Shown: in pieces, positions 45,447 through 53,231 of the stretch
Layout of the letters: every line of letters begins with the position of its first letter
Position numbering within the stretch: position 1 is the stretch's first letter
NCBI GenBank assembly: GCA_017312345.1
Contig: BLAA01000002.1
Coordinates: 1 to 53,231, forward strand
Direction: 5' to 3'
Source: Candidatus Denitrolinea symbiosum
GTDB lineage: Bacteria > Chloroflexota > Anaerolineae > Anaerolineales > Villigracilaceae
DNA length: 53,231 bases
The notes under the pieces: model-generated
Database searches by the model: none
What the model saw: the letters and a program-made list of their open reading frames with translations, nothing else
What the model was told of the DNA's origin: nothing
Program-made: the position numbers and the translations under genes

Positions 45447-46399
45447 GCGCGAACAAGACCCGTACCTCGCCGCGCAGACCAAAGCCCTACACCTTCCAGA
45501 TCTCCTGGCGGGACGCTGTGGAAGCCGCCATGCGCTTGCGAACCGACCACAAGGGCAGGCGCTACGTCAACCGCTTTTCCACCGCGGCCGCCATCGAGCA
45601 TTTCGTGCTTTTGCTGTCGTTCGTGATCCTGGGGATCACCGGCTTCGCGCAGACTTTTTACAACACCGCGCTGGGCAGCCATACGCTGGAGCTCTTCGGC
45701 GGGATCGACTCGCTGCGCCAGGTGCATCACGCGTTCGCGTTCATCCTCGGCATTTCGGTCGGCTATCACCTCCTGAACTACGCCAACGACCTGATCGTCT
45801 ATCGCCACTCCGGGGGGATGTGGTTCGACCACGCGGACTGGTCCCTGCTCTTCCGCCTCGGCCGCTCGAAAAAGCCGACGGAGTTTGGACGCTACACCTT
45901 CGCGGAAAAGATCTCCTACTGGGCGACGGCGTTCGCCATCCTGGCGCTGGGCGCCAGCGGGCTGGCGCAGCTCTTTCCCATTTGGGTCTCCGAAGTTCTG
46001 CCGGGACGGGCTGTGCCGGCCGCGAAACTGACGCACTTCTGGATGGCGGTCCTGCTGGCGGCTGTCGTGCTGGTCTGGCACGCGTACGACGTGCTGATTC
46101 GCAAAGTCAACTTGAGCATTCTCACCGGCAATATGTCCATCAAAGATATGGAGGAGGATCACCCGCTGGAGCTGCACTATCTCGAAGCCGCGGCCGGCGC
46201 CGTCAACAGCCAGGATTGGCCGCTGATCCTCGAGATCGCGCGCGAGGACGAACCGCCAATACTCGAGAAAAAGACGGAGAGCAAACCCGCCGTCGAAGCG
46301 AGGCGGGAAGCGACCGCCCCGCAGGAAACGCCAAAAAACACGGAGCCGGTTGAAGGTCAGAAAGACGAGGCGGCTTCCCAGGATTCCGTCGAAGGATGA
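45443..46399 (+). CDS. b-type cytochrome membrane subunit (FdnI/HydC-like)
   Basis: 318 residues with about four membrane helices. Candidate haem-b ligands are His in AAIEHFVLLLSFVILGITG, SLRQVHHAFAFILGISVGYH, KLTHFWMAVLLAAVVLVWHAYD. This is the di-haem cytochrome b fold of formate-dehydrogenase/Ni-Fe-hydrogenase gamma subunits, which exchanges electrons with quinone. The C-terminal ~70 residues are acidic and charged. It overlaps the genes on both sides by four bases, so it probably forms a quinone-linked complex with the decahaem protein. Confidence 0.88.
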   Translation: MSANKTRTSPRRPKPYTFQISWRDAVEAAMRLRTDHKGRRYVNRFSTAAAIEHFVLLLSFVILGITGFAQTFYNTALGSHTLELFGGIDSLRQVHHAFAFILGISVGYHLLNYANDLIVYRHSGGMWFDHADWSLLFRLGRSKKPTEFGRYTFAEKISYWATAFAILALGASGLAQLFPIWVSEVLPGRAVPAAKLTHFWMAVLLAAVVLVWHAYDVLIRKVNLSILTGNMSIKDMEEDHPLELHYLEAAAGAVNSQDWPLILEIAREDEPPILEKKTESKPAVEARREATAPQETPKNTEPVEGQKDEAASQDSVEG

Positions 46400-46404
46400 T
46401 TTCA

Positions 46405-47877
46405 ATGAAGAAGATTCGAATCCCGTTCCTGTCCAAACTTCGCTGGCCGCACATTGACCTTGACCTGAGCAAGCCGGCCCATCGCTGGAAGTTCCTTCTC
46501 GGCCTGGTGACGCTCGGCATCGTCGGGGTGGCGCTGGCGATCGGCGGGGTGCAGGGATACGCCTACTCCGAAAGCACGGAGTTTTGCGGCACGGTCTGCC
46601 ACTCGATGTATCCGCAGTTGGAGCGTCACGATCAGTCGGCGCACGCCAAAGTGGAATGCACGACCTGTCACGTGGGACCGGGCGCGGCCGCCTTCGTCCA
46701 ATCCAAAATTGACGGGACGCGGCAGTTGGTGGCGACCATCTTCGATAATTATGCGCGGCCGATCAAAAGCCCGGTAAAGAACCTGCGCCCGGCCCGCGAG
46801 ATCTGCGAAGGCTGCCACACGCCCACTTCGTTCACCGACAACATCATCAAGGTGAACCGTCATTATGACGACGACGCGGAGAACACGCCCTACGAGAACA
46901 CTTTGATCCTGAAGATGGGCGGACTCAACGTCCTGACCGGCGAGCGGCGCGGCATTCACTGGCACGTCGCCAGCGAGGTGGACTACATCGCCCTCGACGA
47001 CCAGCGCCAGGTGATGGCCTGGGTGGGCGTGAAACAGCCCGACGGTTCTCTCAAGGAATATTTTTCGCGCGACTTGCTCAACATGGCGCAGACGAATTTT
47101 GTGGAGAAGGCGCGCGCCAGCGGCGAACTGCGCACGCTCGATTGCATTGACTGTCACAACCGCACGGCGCATTACATCCCCTACCCCGAGCAGGTGGTGG
47201 ACCAGGCCATGCTCCACAATCTCATCTCGCCCGACCTGCCGTTCATTCACAAGAACGCGTCGGACCTGCTGAACGAAAAATACGCGTCGAGCGACGAGGC
47301 CTTTGCCGCCATTGACAAACTGGCGGAGAAATACGCGTCATCCCCGAAAGATGAAGTGGAGCAGGCCGTCAAGACGCTCAAAGACATCTATACCATCACG
47401 AACTTCCCCGACATGAACCTGGACTGGAAGAGCAACCCGAACAACGAGCGTCACAACCCCACGCTGGGATGCTTCCGCTGTCACGACGGCAACCACGTCT
47501 CGCGGGACGCTAAAGGAAACGAGGAAGTAATCAGCGTGAAGTGCAACCTGTGCCACACCGTCCCCATCACGGGACGCGGCAGCGAGCTGGTGGTGGAAGC
47601 CCCGGTGATCGTGGGCAGCGTCCCCGCTACGCACGCGGACTTTAGCTGGACCGTCACGCACCAGTACGCTTCGTCCGATGAACTGGACAGCTGCGCCGAC
47701 TGCCACGGGCGGTCGTTCTGCAGCAACCAGGCCTGCCACAACCTCAACCACCCTGCGGACATGGCCTTCACGCATCCGCAATCCTACGCCGAATCCGGCG
47801 GACAGGTCTGCTATACCTGCCATCAAAACGTGACCTGCGCCCGCTGTCATCCGGGCGGCATCATCGAGAAACCCTAG
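46405..47877 (+). CDS. NapC/NirT-type multihaem cytochrome c with about ten haem sites
   Basis: 490 residues. One N-terminal helix (FLLGLVTLGIVGVALAIGGV), then ESTEFCGTVCHSMYPQLERH and SAHAKVECTTCHVGPG, as in NapC/NirT quinol dehydrogenases. Haem motifs: one CX3CH (61-66), eight CxxCH (CTTCH, CEGCH, CIDCH, CFRCH, CNLCH, CADCH, CYTCH, CARCH), and one CX4CH (CSNQACH, 439-445). The layout recalls Geobacter ImcH but with more haems. ATG 46405 has GAAGGA eight bases upstream; ATG 46396 overlaps the previous stop and is an alternative. Predicted to move electrons from quinol to periplasmic or surface acceptors. Confidence 0.9.
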   Translation: MKKIRIPFLSKLRWPHIDLDLSKPAHRWKFLLGLVTLGIVGVALAIGGVQGYAYSESTEFCGTVCHSMYPQLERHDQSAHAKVECTTCHVGPGAAAFVQSKIDGTRQLVATIFDNYARPIKSPVKNLRPAREICEGCHTPTSFTDNIIKVNRHYDDDAENTPYENTLILKMGGLNVLTGERRGIHWHVASEVDYIALDDQRQVMAWVGVKQPDGSLKEYFSRDLLNMAQTNFVEKARASGELRTLDCIDCHNRTAHYIPYPEQVVDQAMLHNLISPDLPFIHKNASDLLNEKYASSDEAFAAIDKLAEKYASSPKDEVEQAVKTLKDIYTITNFPDMNLDWKSNPNNERHNPTLGCFRCHDGNHVSRDAKGNEEVISVKCNLCHTVPITGRGSELVVEAPVIVGSVPATHADFSWTVTHQYASSDELDSCADCHGRSFCSNQACHNLNHPADMAFTHPQSYAESGGQVCYTCHQNVTCARCHPGGIIEKP

Positions 47878-47900
47878 CCGAAAAGAAAGGCGAATCACGA

Positions 47901-48863
47901 GTGAACAAGGCAAAAGACCTTATCGACGCAGTCCAGAAACGGCTGTTCACGAACACCTATCAATTGCAGCGCATCGTCATCCTGACGGCCGTCGTACTGG
48001 CGTTGACGGTGGCGGGTTTCGGCGGCTATTACTATTACGACCGCTACCATCGTCCCCAGCCGAAGATCGCCGCGTCCAGCATCGAAGCGGCGGAGAAGGC
48101 GGTGGCAGAAGATCCGCAGGACGCCGCGAAACGCCTGAACCTGGCCGAGACCTACCTCGCCAACCGTCGTTATGAAGACGCCATCGCGCAGGCGCAGGAA
48201 GTCAACGCCGCCTATCCCGACGACCAGCGCGCCTGGTTCATCCTCGGGATCGCGAACGCGCTGGGCGGCCGCCCGGCGGAGGCCGTCGAACCGCTGGAAA
48301 AATTCCTCGAGGCCAACCAGGACGCCGAGATGCCCGGCCTGAACAAGACCCTGCAATCCGCTGCCTACTACCTCGGCGACAGTTACCTGAAACTGGGACA
48401 GCCCGACAAGGCCATTTCCCCGCTGGAAAGAGCCGTGGACTGGAGTCAGACCGACGCCGACGCCATGTACAAACTCGGCATGGCCTACCTCGGCGTGAGA
48501 GCGTACGAAAACGCCGCCAACATGTTCATCCAGGCTACCCGCTTCGTGCCGAACTACACCGAGGCCTATCAGGGACTGGCGGCCGCCTTCCAGGGACTTA
48601 ACGAGCCGGGACTGGTCAAGTACGCCAACGGCATGGCGGCCTTCTCCACGAAGGACTATTCCAAAGCGCTCGACCTGCTCCTGCAAGCCGCCCAGGCGCG
48701 CCCCGACTTTGCTCCCATCTTCAGCGGGCTGGGCATGACCTACGAAGCCGCCGGCGACCTGCAAAACGCCAAAACCAGTTACGAAGCCGCCGTCAAACTG
48801 GACCCGAACGATTTCACCGCGAACACCGGCCTCCAGCGCGTGAACGCGCTCTTGAACAAATAG
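47901..48863 (+). CDS. Membrane-anchored TPR protein
   Basis: 320 residues from GTG 47901. One membrane helix (IVILTAVVLALTVAGFGGYYYY, around 25-46) is followed by six or so tetratricopeptide units (AKRLNLAETYLANRRYEDAI, AWFILGIANALGGRPAEAVE, AAYYLGDSYLKLGQPDKAI, AMYKLGMAYLGVRAYENAA, GLGMTYEAAGDLQNAKTSYE). The TPR domain lies on the extracytoplasmic side if the basic N-terminus stays in. In a cytochrome operon it may scaffold assembly or secretion of the haem proteins (inference). Confidence 0.88.
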   Translation: MNKAKDLIDAVQKRLFTNTYQLQRIVILTAVVLALTVAGFGGYYYYDRYHRPQPKIAASSIEAAEKAVAEDPQDAAKRLNLAETYLANRRYEDAIAQAQEVNAAYPDDQRAWFILGIANALGGRPAEAVEPLEKFLEANQDAEMPGLNKTLQSAAYYLGDSYLKLGQPDKAISPLERAVDWSQTDADAMYKLGMAYLGVRAYENAANMFIQATRFVPNYTEAYQGLAAAFQGLNEPGLVKYANGMAAFSTKDYSKALDLLLQAAQARPDFAPIFSGLGMTYEAAGDLQNAKTSYEAAVKLDPNDFTANTGLQRVNALLNK

Positions 48864-48872
48864 GAACGACGA

Positions 48873-50165
48873 ATGGCAATTCCTGAAATTAACGAACCCA
48901 CCCCGGTCAAGACCGAAGCGGACGCGAACCTCCCCGCGACGGATCATCCCGAAGCGGAGACGCCCGCCGCGCCGCCCGTCCCCCTCACGTCTGAGGAAAA
49001 AGAGGAACAGGACGAGAAGAAGCGGCGACTCCTGCTGCTCCTGCTTCTGCTCCTGCTCGTCTGCCTGTGCTGCGTGTGCGGATTGCTGGGACGTTACCTG
49101 ATCAAGAAGGAACCGCTCCCCAACATCATCATCCCGACGCAGGTCTCGGTCTGCACGCGTCCGGCGTACAAATTCTCCATCAACAACGTGGACGGTCCCG
49201 TGTCGGTGGCGCTCTCGCCCGACGGCAACCGCATCTACGCCGCCGAGACGGGCGGCAGCCGCCTCGTCAAGGTTTTCGACCGCGACGGGAACTTCGTCAC
49301 CAGCTTCGCCCCGCCCGGAACCGACAAGGCCAACCGCGAGCCGAAATACATGGCCGTTGACAAGCAGGGACGCATCTTCCTCGTGGACCGCACCAGCCAG
49401 GCCATAGACATCTACGACCCGAACGGCAACCTGATAGACGCCATCATCGGCCGGCAGATGACCCTCACCAAATACATCGCCCAGCAGTCCGGCGGAAGCG
49501 TACCGAGAGGACTGATCATCACCCACTACGAGGGCATCAACAAGAATTTGACTTATACCTCCGACCTGGGACTCAAAACCATTCACCTGACGATCCCCGA
49601 GGAGAACTATCCCTTCTCGCCGCTCGGGCTGCGCTTCGACGCCGACGGCAACCTGATCTACACCGACACCACCACCGACGCCCACAGCGTCCGCGTCATC
49701 CCCGCGGCCGCGCTGGAGGGCGATCTCTCGTCCTTCGCCCCGGTCATCGCCGCGTTCGGTTCGGAGGGACCCGGCAACGAGCAATTCCAATTCCCGCAGA
49801 CCGTCGTCAAGGACGGCAGGGGCAACTTCTATATTTCCGATGGGAACAACGCCCGCGTCTCCGTCTGGACTCCCGAACGCGCTTACAAAACCTTCTTCGG
49901 GTTCGGACAGACGCAGGGCGCGCTGAACCTGCCGCGCGGCATGTGGATGGCCCGCGGCGACTGTCTCGTCGTGGCCGACGCGGTCGGCTCGACTTTGCGT
50001 GTGTATAACGTCTCCGGGGATGAGCCGCAATTCGCCTTCGACATCGGCGAGTTCGGTCTCGAGGAAGGCAAGTTCAACTACCCCATTGACGTTTATATTG
50101 ATGGAACCGGACGGTTGTATATCGCGGACCGCGACAACAACCGTATTCAGGTTTGGTCTTACTAG
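48873..50165 (+). CDS. Membrane-anchored NHL-repeat beta-propeller protein
   Basis: 430 residues. An acidic N-terminal segment (1-50) leads to a poly-Leu/Cys helix (RLLLLLLLLLLVCLCCVCG, around 51-71), then an extracytoplasmic propeller. NHL-type blades: PKYMAVDKQGRIFLVDRTSQ, PLGLRFDADGNLIYTD, PQTVVKDGRGNFYISDGNNA, PRGMWMARGDCLVVADAVGS, PIDVYIDGTGRLYIADRDNN. The propeller probably binds a protein or glycan partner at the cell surface. It lies between the TPR gene and the hexahaem cytochrome; an NHL-repeat gene next to a hexahaem nanowire cytochrome is also known from Geobacter (from memory). Confidence 0.9.
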   Translation: MAIPEINEPTPVKTEADANLPATDHPEAETPAAPPVPLTSEEKEEQDEKKRRLLLLLLLLLLVCLCCVCGLLGRYLIKKEPLPNIIIPTQVSVCTRPAYKFSINNVDGPVSVALSPDGNRIYAAETGGSRLVKVFDRDGNFVTSFAPPGTDKANREPKYMAVDKQGRIFLVDRTSQAIDIYDPNGNLIDAIIGRQMTLTKYIAQQSGGSVPRGLIITHYEGINKNLTYTSDLGLKTIHLTIPEENYPFSPLGLRFDADGNLIYTDTTTDAHSVRVIPAAALEGDLSSFAPVIAAFGSEGPGNEQFQFPQTVVKDGRGNFYISDGNNARVSVWTPERAYKTFFGFGQTQGALNLPRGMWMARGDCLVVADAVGSTLRVYNVSGDEPQFAFDIGEFGLEEGKFNYPIDVYIDGTGRLYIADRDNNRIQVWSY

Positions 50166-50240
50166 GCCAGGAGGTGAGAACCCGCCAAGTACGAAACCAG
50201 GACCCCAACCCATGTTCGAATCCTACTTAGGAGAGTGTGT

Positions 50241-51788
50241 ATGAAGAAACTTCTCTTCGCAATGGCGCTGGGCGCGATCCTCATCCTCGCCCTCGCCACC
50301 ACCGCAACAGCGGACAACGGCCCGCACGGCGGCTTCAACGGTTCCACTGAAGCCTGCGCTTCGTGCCACCGCGCGCACTCGGCGATTTCCTCCGACGGTT
50401 TCCTGCTGGTCGCCAGCGACGTCTACAGCCTGTGCACCTCGTGCCATGACGGCACCGGCGCGTACACCAACGTTGTGGACGGCTACTACGACACCGCCAT
50501 TCCCGGTCCCGATACCCACGGCAAGGGTAGTTGGGCCGGCGGCTGGGGCGATGCCGGTTACGGTCTGTTCGGCGGCGGGTTCGTCAACGCCCGCATGTTG
50601 ACCGACTACGGCAACGCCTCCAACGAAGGCGGTCTCGCAAACACGACCGCCAACGCGGCCGCGGATCGCAACAACTCCCTCACTTCGTGGGCGCGCATGA
50701 ACGCCTACGATACCAGCGTGGCCTCCCCGCTCGCCGTGGGACGCGCGGCGACATCCAACCACGATGTCTCCACCGCGGGCCGCTCCGGCACCGTCTGGGG
50801 CTCCGGCAACATCAATGCCGGCGGCACGCTGGCGAACAACTGGGGCGCGGGGACCTTCACCGGCGCCACGGAGTTGGAGTGCACATCCTGTCACGATCCG
50901 CATGGAAACGCCGGCAAGCAGTGGGGCTCCGCCACAGGCGCGCCGTATCCGTCCTACCGCATCCTGCGCTTCCAGCCCGGAGGCTCGAACGGCTTCGAGG
51001 TTGCAGGCGAGGTCGGCGCGGGCGCGGCGTTCTACTGGAACACCGCCCAGACCTGGAGCGCGGCCAACGGCATCGCGGCCGGCTATGTCGGTCAGACGGT
51101 CATCCCGTCGGTGGCTGGCGTTCAAGTTCCCGATACCACCGTCAAGTGGTATTCGCTGAACAACAATCCCGCCCTTGACCGCACCGTGAGCTCCTACAGC
51201 ACCCGTTACGTCCCCGCTGCGGTCAACAGCCCGTATGTGGCGAACTTCGCCGGCGCAGGCGACTACGGCGGCCGCTACTATGCCTACAAGCGTCCCGCCG
51301 TTACCGCCTTCAACATCACCGCCACTTCGCGCGTCGCCTGCTTCGACGGCACAACGATGACCGCCAACGCGGCGGACTGCGCCGGCGGCACGGGCGGCAC
51401 GGCCTTCAACAACCAGGCCCCGCACGACGTGATGGGGTACTGGTGCGCCACCTGCCACGACCGCTACCTGGCCCCCGGCCTGGCGTCTCGCAGCACGGAC
51501 TCCGGCGATCCCGGCTATCACTACCGCCACCGCGCTGGCGCTTCCGGCGCCACCCTGGCCGGCGCCGGGACCTATACCTGCGTAGACTGCCACAACGCGC
51601 ACGGCACCGCCGCCACCGCCTCCTCGGCGCTGGCGAGCAACGCCTCCTATGCGGGCGGCTCCGTCCTGCTCAAGGCCGACAACCGCGCCATCTGCCTCCG
51701 TTGCCACGCGGGGGCGGTCAACTTCTTCAACGTGACCACCAGCCCGACCGCGCCGATCATCGTCCCGGTCGCGGCTCCCGGTCCATAA
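50241..51788 (+). CDS. Secreted hexahaem cytochrome c
   Basis: 515 residues. A Sec signal peptide (MKKLLFAMALGAILILALAT, cleavage near ATA-DN at 24-25) and no other membrane segment, so it is exported. Six CxxCH motifs start at residues 39, 65, 214, 402, 447 and 485. Three have a following His (CHRAH, CHDPH, CHNAH), the doubled CXXCH pattern. At least nine other His exist for distal ligands. Between haems 2-3 and 3-4 are long Gly/Asn/Ser/Thr-rich stretches with no haem. AGGAGA is well placed. Last structural gene of the cytochrome operon; candidate surface or filament-forming electron conduit. Confidence 0.9.
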   Translation: MKKLLFAMALGAILILALATTATADNGPHGGFNGSTEACASCHRAHSAISSDGFLLVASDVYSLCTSCHDGTGAYTNVVDGYYDTAIPGPDTHGKGSWAGGWGDAGYGLFGGGFVNARMLTDYGNASNEGGLANTTANAAADRNNSLTSWARMNAYDTSVASPLAVGRAATSNHDVSTAGRSGTVWGSGNINAGGTLANNWGAGTFTGATELECTSCHDPHGNAGKQWGSATGAPYPSYRILRFQPGGSNGFEVAGEVGAGAAFYWNTAQTWSAANGIAAGYVGQTVIPSVAGVQVPDTTVKWYSLNNNPALDRTVSSYSTRYVPAAVNSPYVANFAGAGDYGGRYYAYKRPAVTAFNITATSRVACFDGTTMTANAADCAGGTGGTAFNNQAPHDVMGYWCATCHDRYLAPGLASRSTDSGDPGYHYRHRAGASGATLAGAGTYTCVDCHNAHGTAATASSALASNASYAGGSVLLKADNRAICLRCHAGAVNFFNVTTSPTAPIIVPVAAPGP

Positions 51789-51804
51789 GCCTGATAAGAC
51801 CACA

Positions 51805-51834
51805 GCGGGGAGGGCAGACCAGCGCCTTCCCCGC
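51805..51834 (+). terminator. Strong hairpin after the hexahaem gene
   Basis: GCGGGGAGGG (51805-51814) pairs with CCTTCCCCGC (51825-51834), ten pairs with one G-U. No U-run follows, so it may be a 3' stabiliser or processing site rather than a full terminator. Confidence 0.55.
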
Positions 51835-52041
51835 CACAGGAAAACGCCGTGAAAGTCTCTCGCCTCCAATGTACGAAAGCAATGGCATACGCCAGTTCCG
51901 GGGTCCGAACCGGCGCAGCGCCGCTTTCGCGGCGTCGCTTGTCTCCCAGCAGGGGCGTGGCGGCTATCCAGCCTCCGCCATGCCCGTCGTCACGTCCCTG
52001 ATGGATTGCCTTTAATCGCCTGTTTCAACGAAGTATTATCC
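51835..52041 (+). other. GC-rich structured leader before the second lytic transglycosylase gene
   Basis: No gene seen. Several local hairpins are possible: GGCGC-A-GCGCC and GCCGC-TTTC-GCGGC (about 51912-51931), and GGCGG...CCGCC (about 51959-51979). CGTGA near 51849 could pair with TCACG near 51990 to close the set. No riboswitch consensus I know (GEMM, TPP, cobalamin) fits. It could be a leader RNA of the SLT gene. Confidence 0.35.
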
Positions 52042-53231
52042 GTGAAGAAACGCCTGCGCAACGCCGCCCGCTCCCGAAGTCTCGCCACGACATTGATGGT
52101 TATGGCGACGCTGATTGTAATCGCCGCGCTTGCCGTCCCCGCGCAGGCCGGCCGGCCGTTTTCGTCCGCGACCGCCACTCCCACCGCCACCCCTCGGTCA
52201 TTATTCCCATTCTTATTCCCCGCCAAACAAGCCGGAGAGACCTTCAATCCCGGACTACTATCCTCGCCAGACAGCCCTCTTGAACTTGCCTCCAGCCGTC
52301 CGCTTAACCTGCTGGCTGGGAAGCTCATCTTCACCGGACTGGTGAACGCCTCCTCCTGCGCCGACGGCGGGATCCTCCGCAACGGCGCGGCCACCCCCTG
52401 CGGCGAGCGCGCGGCGCACAACGCCGTCGTCCTCTGGCAGAACCAGTTCGACGAAGCCATCTACAACGCCGCCATCCAGCAGGGAGTCCCGCCCTATCTC
52501 CTCAAAAACGTGATCGGACAGGAAAGCCAGTACTGGCCCGGCAATCATTCCACCCGCTATGGTTACTCCGAATACGGACTCGGCCAATTCACCAACAACG
52601 GCGCCGACACCCTCCTGCGCTGGAACAACGGCTTCGCCCACGAGTTCTGTCTTCAGATCTACACCGCCGAGACGTGCAAAACGCCCTACGGACTCATGCC
52701 CGCCTCGCAGCAATCGCTCCTGCGCGGCGCGATCATCCAGCGCGTCGACGCGGACTGCGCCAACTGCCCCGGGCGCGTGGACCTACAGCGCTCACGCAAC
52801 AGCGTCATCTACGTCGCCGCGGCCCTGCGCGCCAGTTACAACAGCGCCAAATACTACGTGGAAGGTCTCACCGGGCGCTCCTTCGCCAACCTCGATCCCG
52901 GCGACGCCTGGCGCATTTCGCTCATCGGCTACCACAACGGGCCGGGCTGCCTCGCCTCGGCCATCAGCCGCGCCAGGAGCCAGCGTCTCGCGACCAACTG
53001 GAAGAACATCTCCAACTCGCTCGACACGGGCTGCGAAAGTTCCATCGAATATGTCCGCGCGGTGAAGAACCTGCAACGCGCCACCGACGCGGAACTCCGC
53101 CTCGCTCAGCGCGACGCCAGCATCGCCGCGTCCCTCGTGATTGGCTTTATGCAGCCCACCGATGTCCCGCCGCTCGCGCCCGAACCGACGACGACCGCCG
53201 CGTCCGCGACCGAGACCGCGTCCGTCACGCC
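52042..53231 (+). CDS. Lytic transglycosylase-like secreted protein, 3' end outside the window
   Basis: At least 396 residues from GTG 52042, open to the window end. Signal peptide LATTLMVMATLIVIAALAVPAQA, then a Thr/Pro linker. The catalytic region has VPPYLLKNVIGQESQYWPGN (Glu in GQES), RYGYSEYGLGQFTNNGADTL and later NSVIYVAAALRASYN and ISLIGYHNGPGCLASAI, the SLT fold in order but divergent. A Thr/Ala/Pro tail begins near the window edge. In this context it may open peptidoglycan for assembly of the cytochrome system (inference). Confidence 0.8.
   Translation, partial: MKKRLRNAARSRSLATTLMVMATLIVIAALAVPAQAGRPFSSATATPTATPRSLFPFLFPAKQAGETFNPGLLSSPDSPLELASSRPLNLLAGKLIFTGLVNASSCADGGILRNGAATPCGERAAHNAVVLWQNQFDEAIYNAAIQQGVPPYLLKNVIGQESQYWPGNHSTRYGYSEYGLGQFTNNGADTLLRWNNGFAHEFCLQIYTAETCKTPYGLMPASQQSLLRGAIIQRVDADCANCPGRVDLQRSRNSVIYVAAALRASYNSAKYYVEGLTGRSFANLDPGDAWRISLIGYHNGPGCLASAISRARSQRLATNWKNISNSLDTGCESSIEYVRAVKNLQRATDAELRLAQRDASIAASLVIGFMQPTDVPPLAPEPTTTAASATETASVT

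Noticed and set aside
51835..52041. A GEMM (cyclic dinucleotide) riboswitch before the transglycosylase
   Set aside because: The conserved core (GCAAACC ... ACGCAAAGCC) is absent on either strand, so no such call is made.

Overview
The window looks like a chromosomal contig from a GC-rich Chloroflexota bacterium, most likely class Anaerolineae. The basis is the type of rRNA genes, the single-chain pyruvate:ferredoxin oxidoreductase followed by a dihydroorotate-dehydrogenase-like gene, Thr/Pro-rich lipoproteins, and degenerate intergenic repeats (ACACGGATTT- and ACCGCAAAG-type). The exact taxon is inference: no database search was possible.

Layout. 1-2741: a scarred accessory segment with an IS256-type transposase remnant, a PIN remnant, a DUF433 gene, an RHH/PIN toxin-antitoxin pair and an AT-rich lipoprotein. 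2742-7676: a phased 10-bp repeat, nifJ and a DHOD-like gene. 7858-14153: rpsU-infA and a complete minus-strand rRNA operon (16S, tRNA-Ile, tRNA-Ala, 23S, 5S) with a textbook promoter, boxA-like sites and long processing stems. 14206-18220: dnaX-ybaB-recR plus a glycosyltransferase. 18313-24125: hicBA, a lamin-tail-like protein, and an overlapping GT-C/cmk/plsC/plsC/prmA operon. 24174-34640: mixed housekeeping genes (flippase-like membrane protein, HD hydrolase, arginase, class V aminotransferase, Nudix, methyltransferase, higBA, threonine-dehydrogenase-like SDR, lipoprotein, tRNA-Val, DMT transporter, degV, yebC). 34685-39284: ruvC, an AT-rich Mrr island, a SIS-domain protein, a membrane protein behind a LexA-box-like operator, and a lytic transglycosylase.

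39293-53231 is the most interesting part. Two divergent two-component systems share an intergenic region with a duplicated palindrome. The plus-strand sensor kinase carries two CxxCH haem-c motifs in its extracytoplasmic domain. After its response regulator and a strong terminator, a new promoter starts a tightly packed operon: a pseudo-receiver with Glu at the phospho-acceptor position, a membrane-anchored decahaem cytochrome c, a b-type cytochrome, a NapC/NirT-type cytochrome with about ten haem sites (including CX3CH and CX4CH), a membrane TPR protein, a membrane NHL beta-propeller, and a secreted hexahaem cytochrome. A lytic transglycosylase follows and runs off the window. I read this as a candidate extracellular electron transfer system: quinol oxidation through the b/decahaem and NapC-like modules, then electron passage to a secreted cytochrome that could polymerise, under control of a haem-containing sensor. 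The gene content is directly visible; the function is inference by analogy with Geobacter ImcH/CbcL/OmcS systems.
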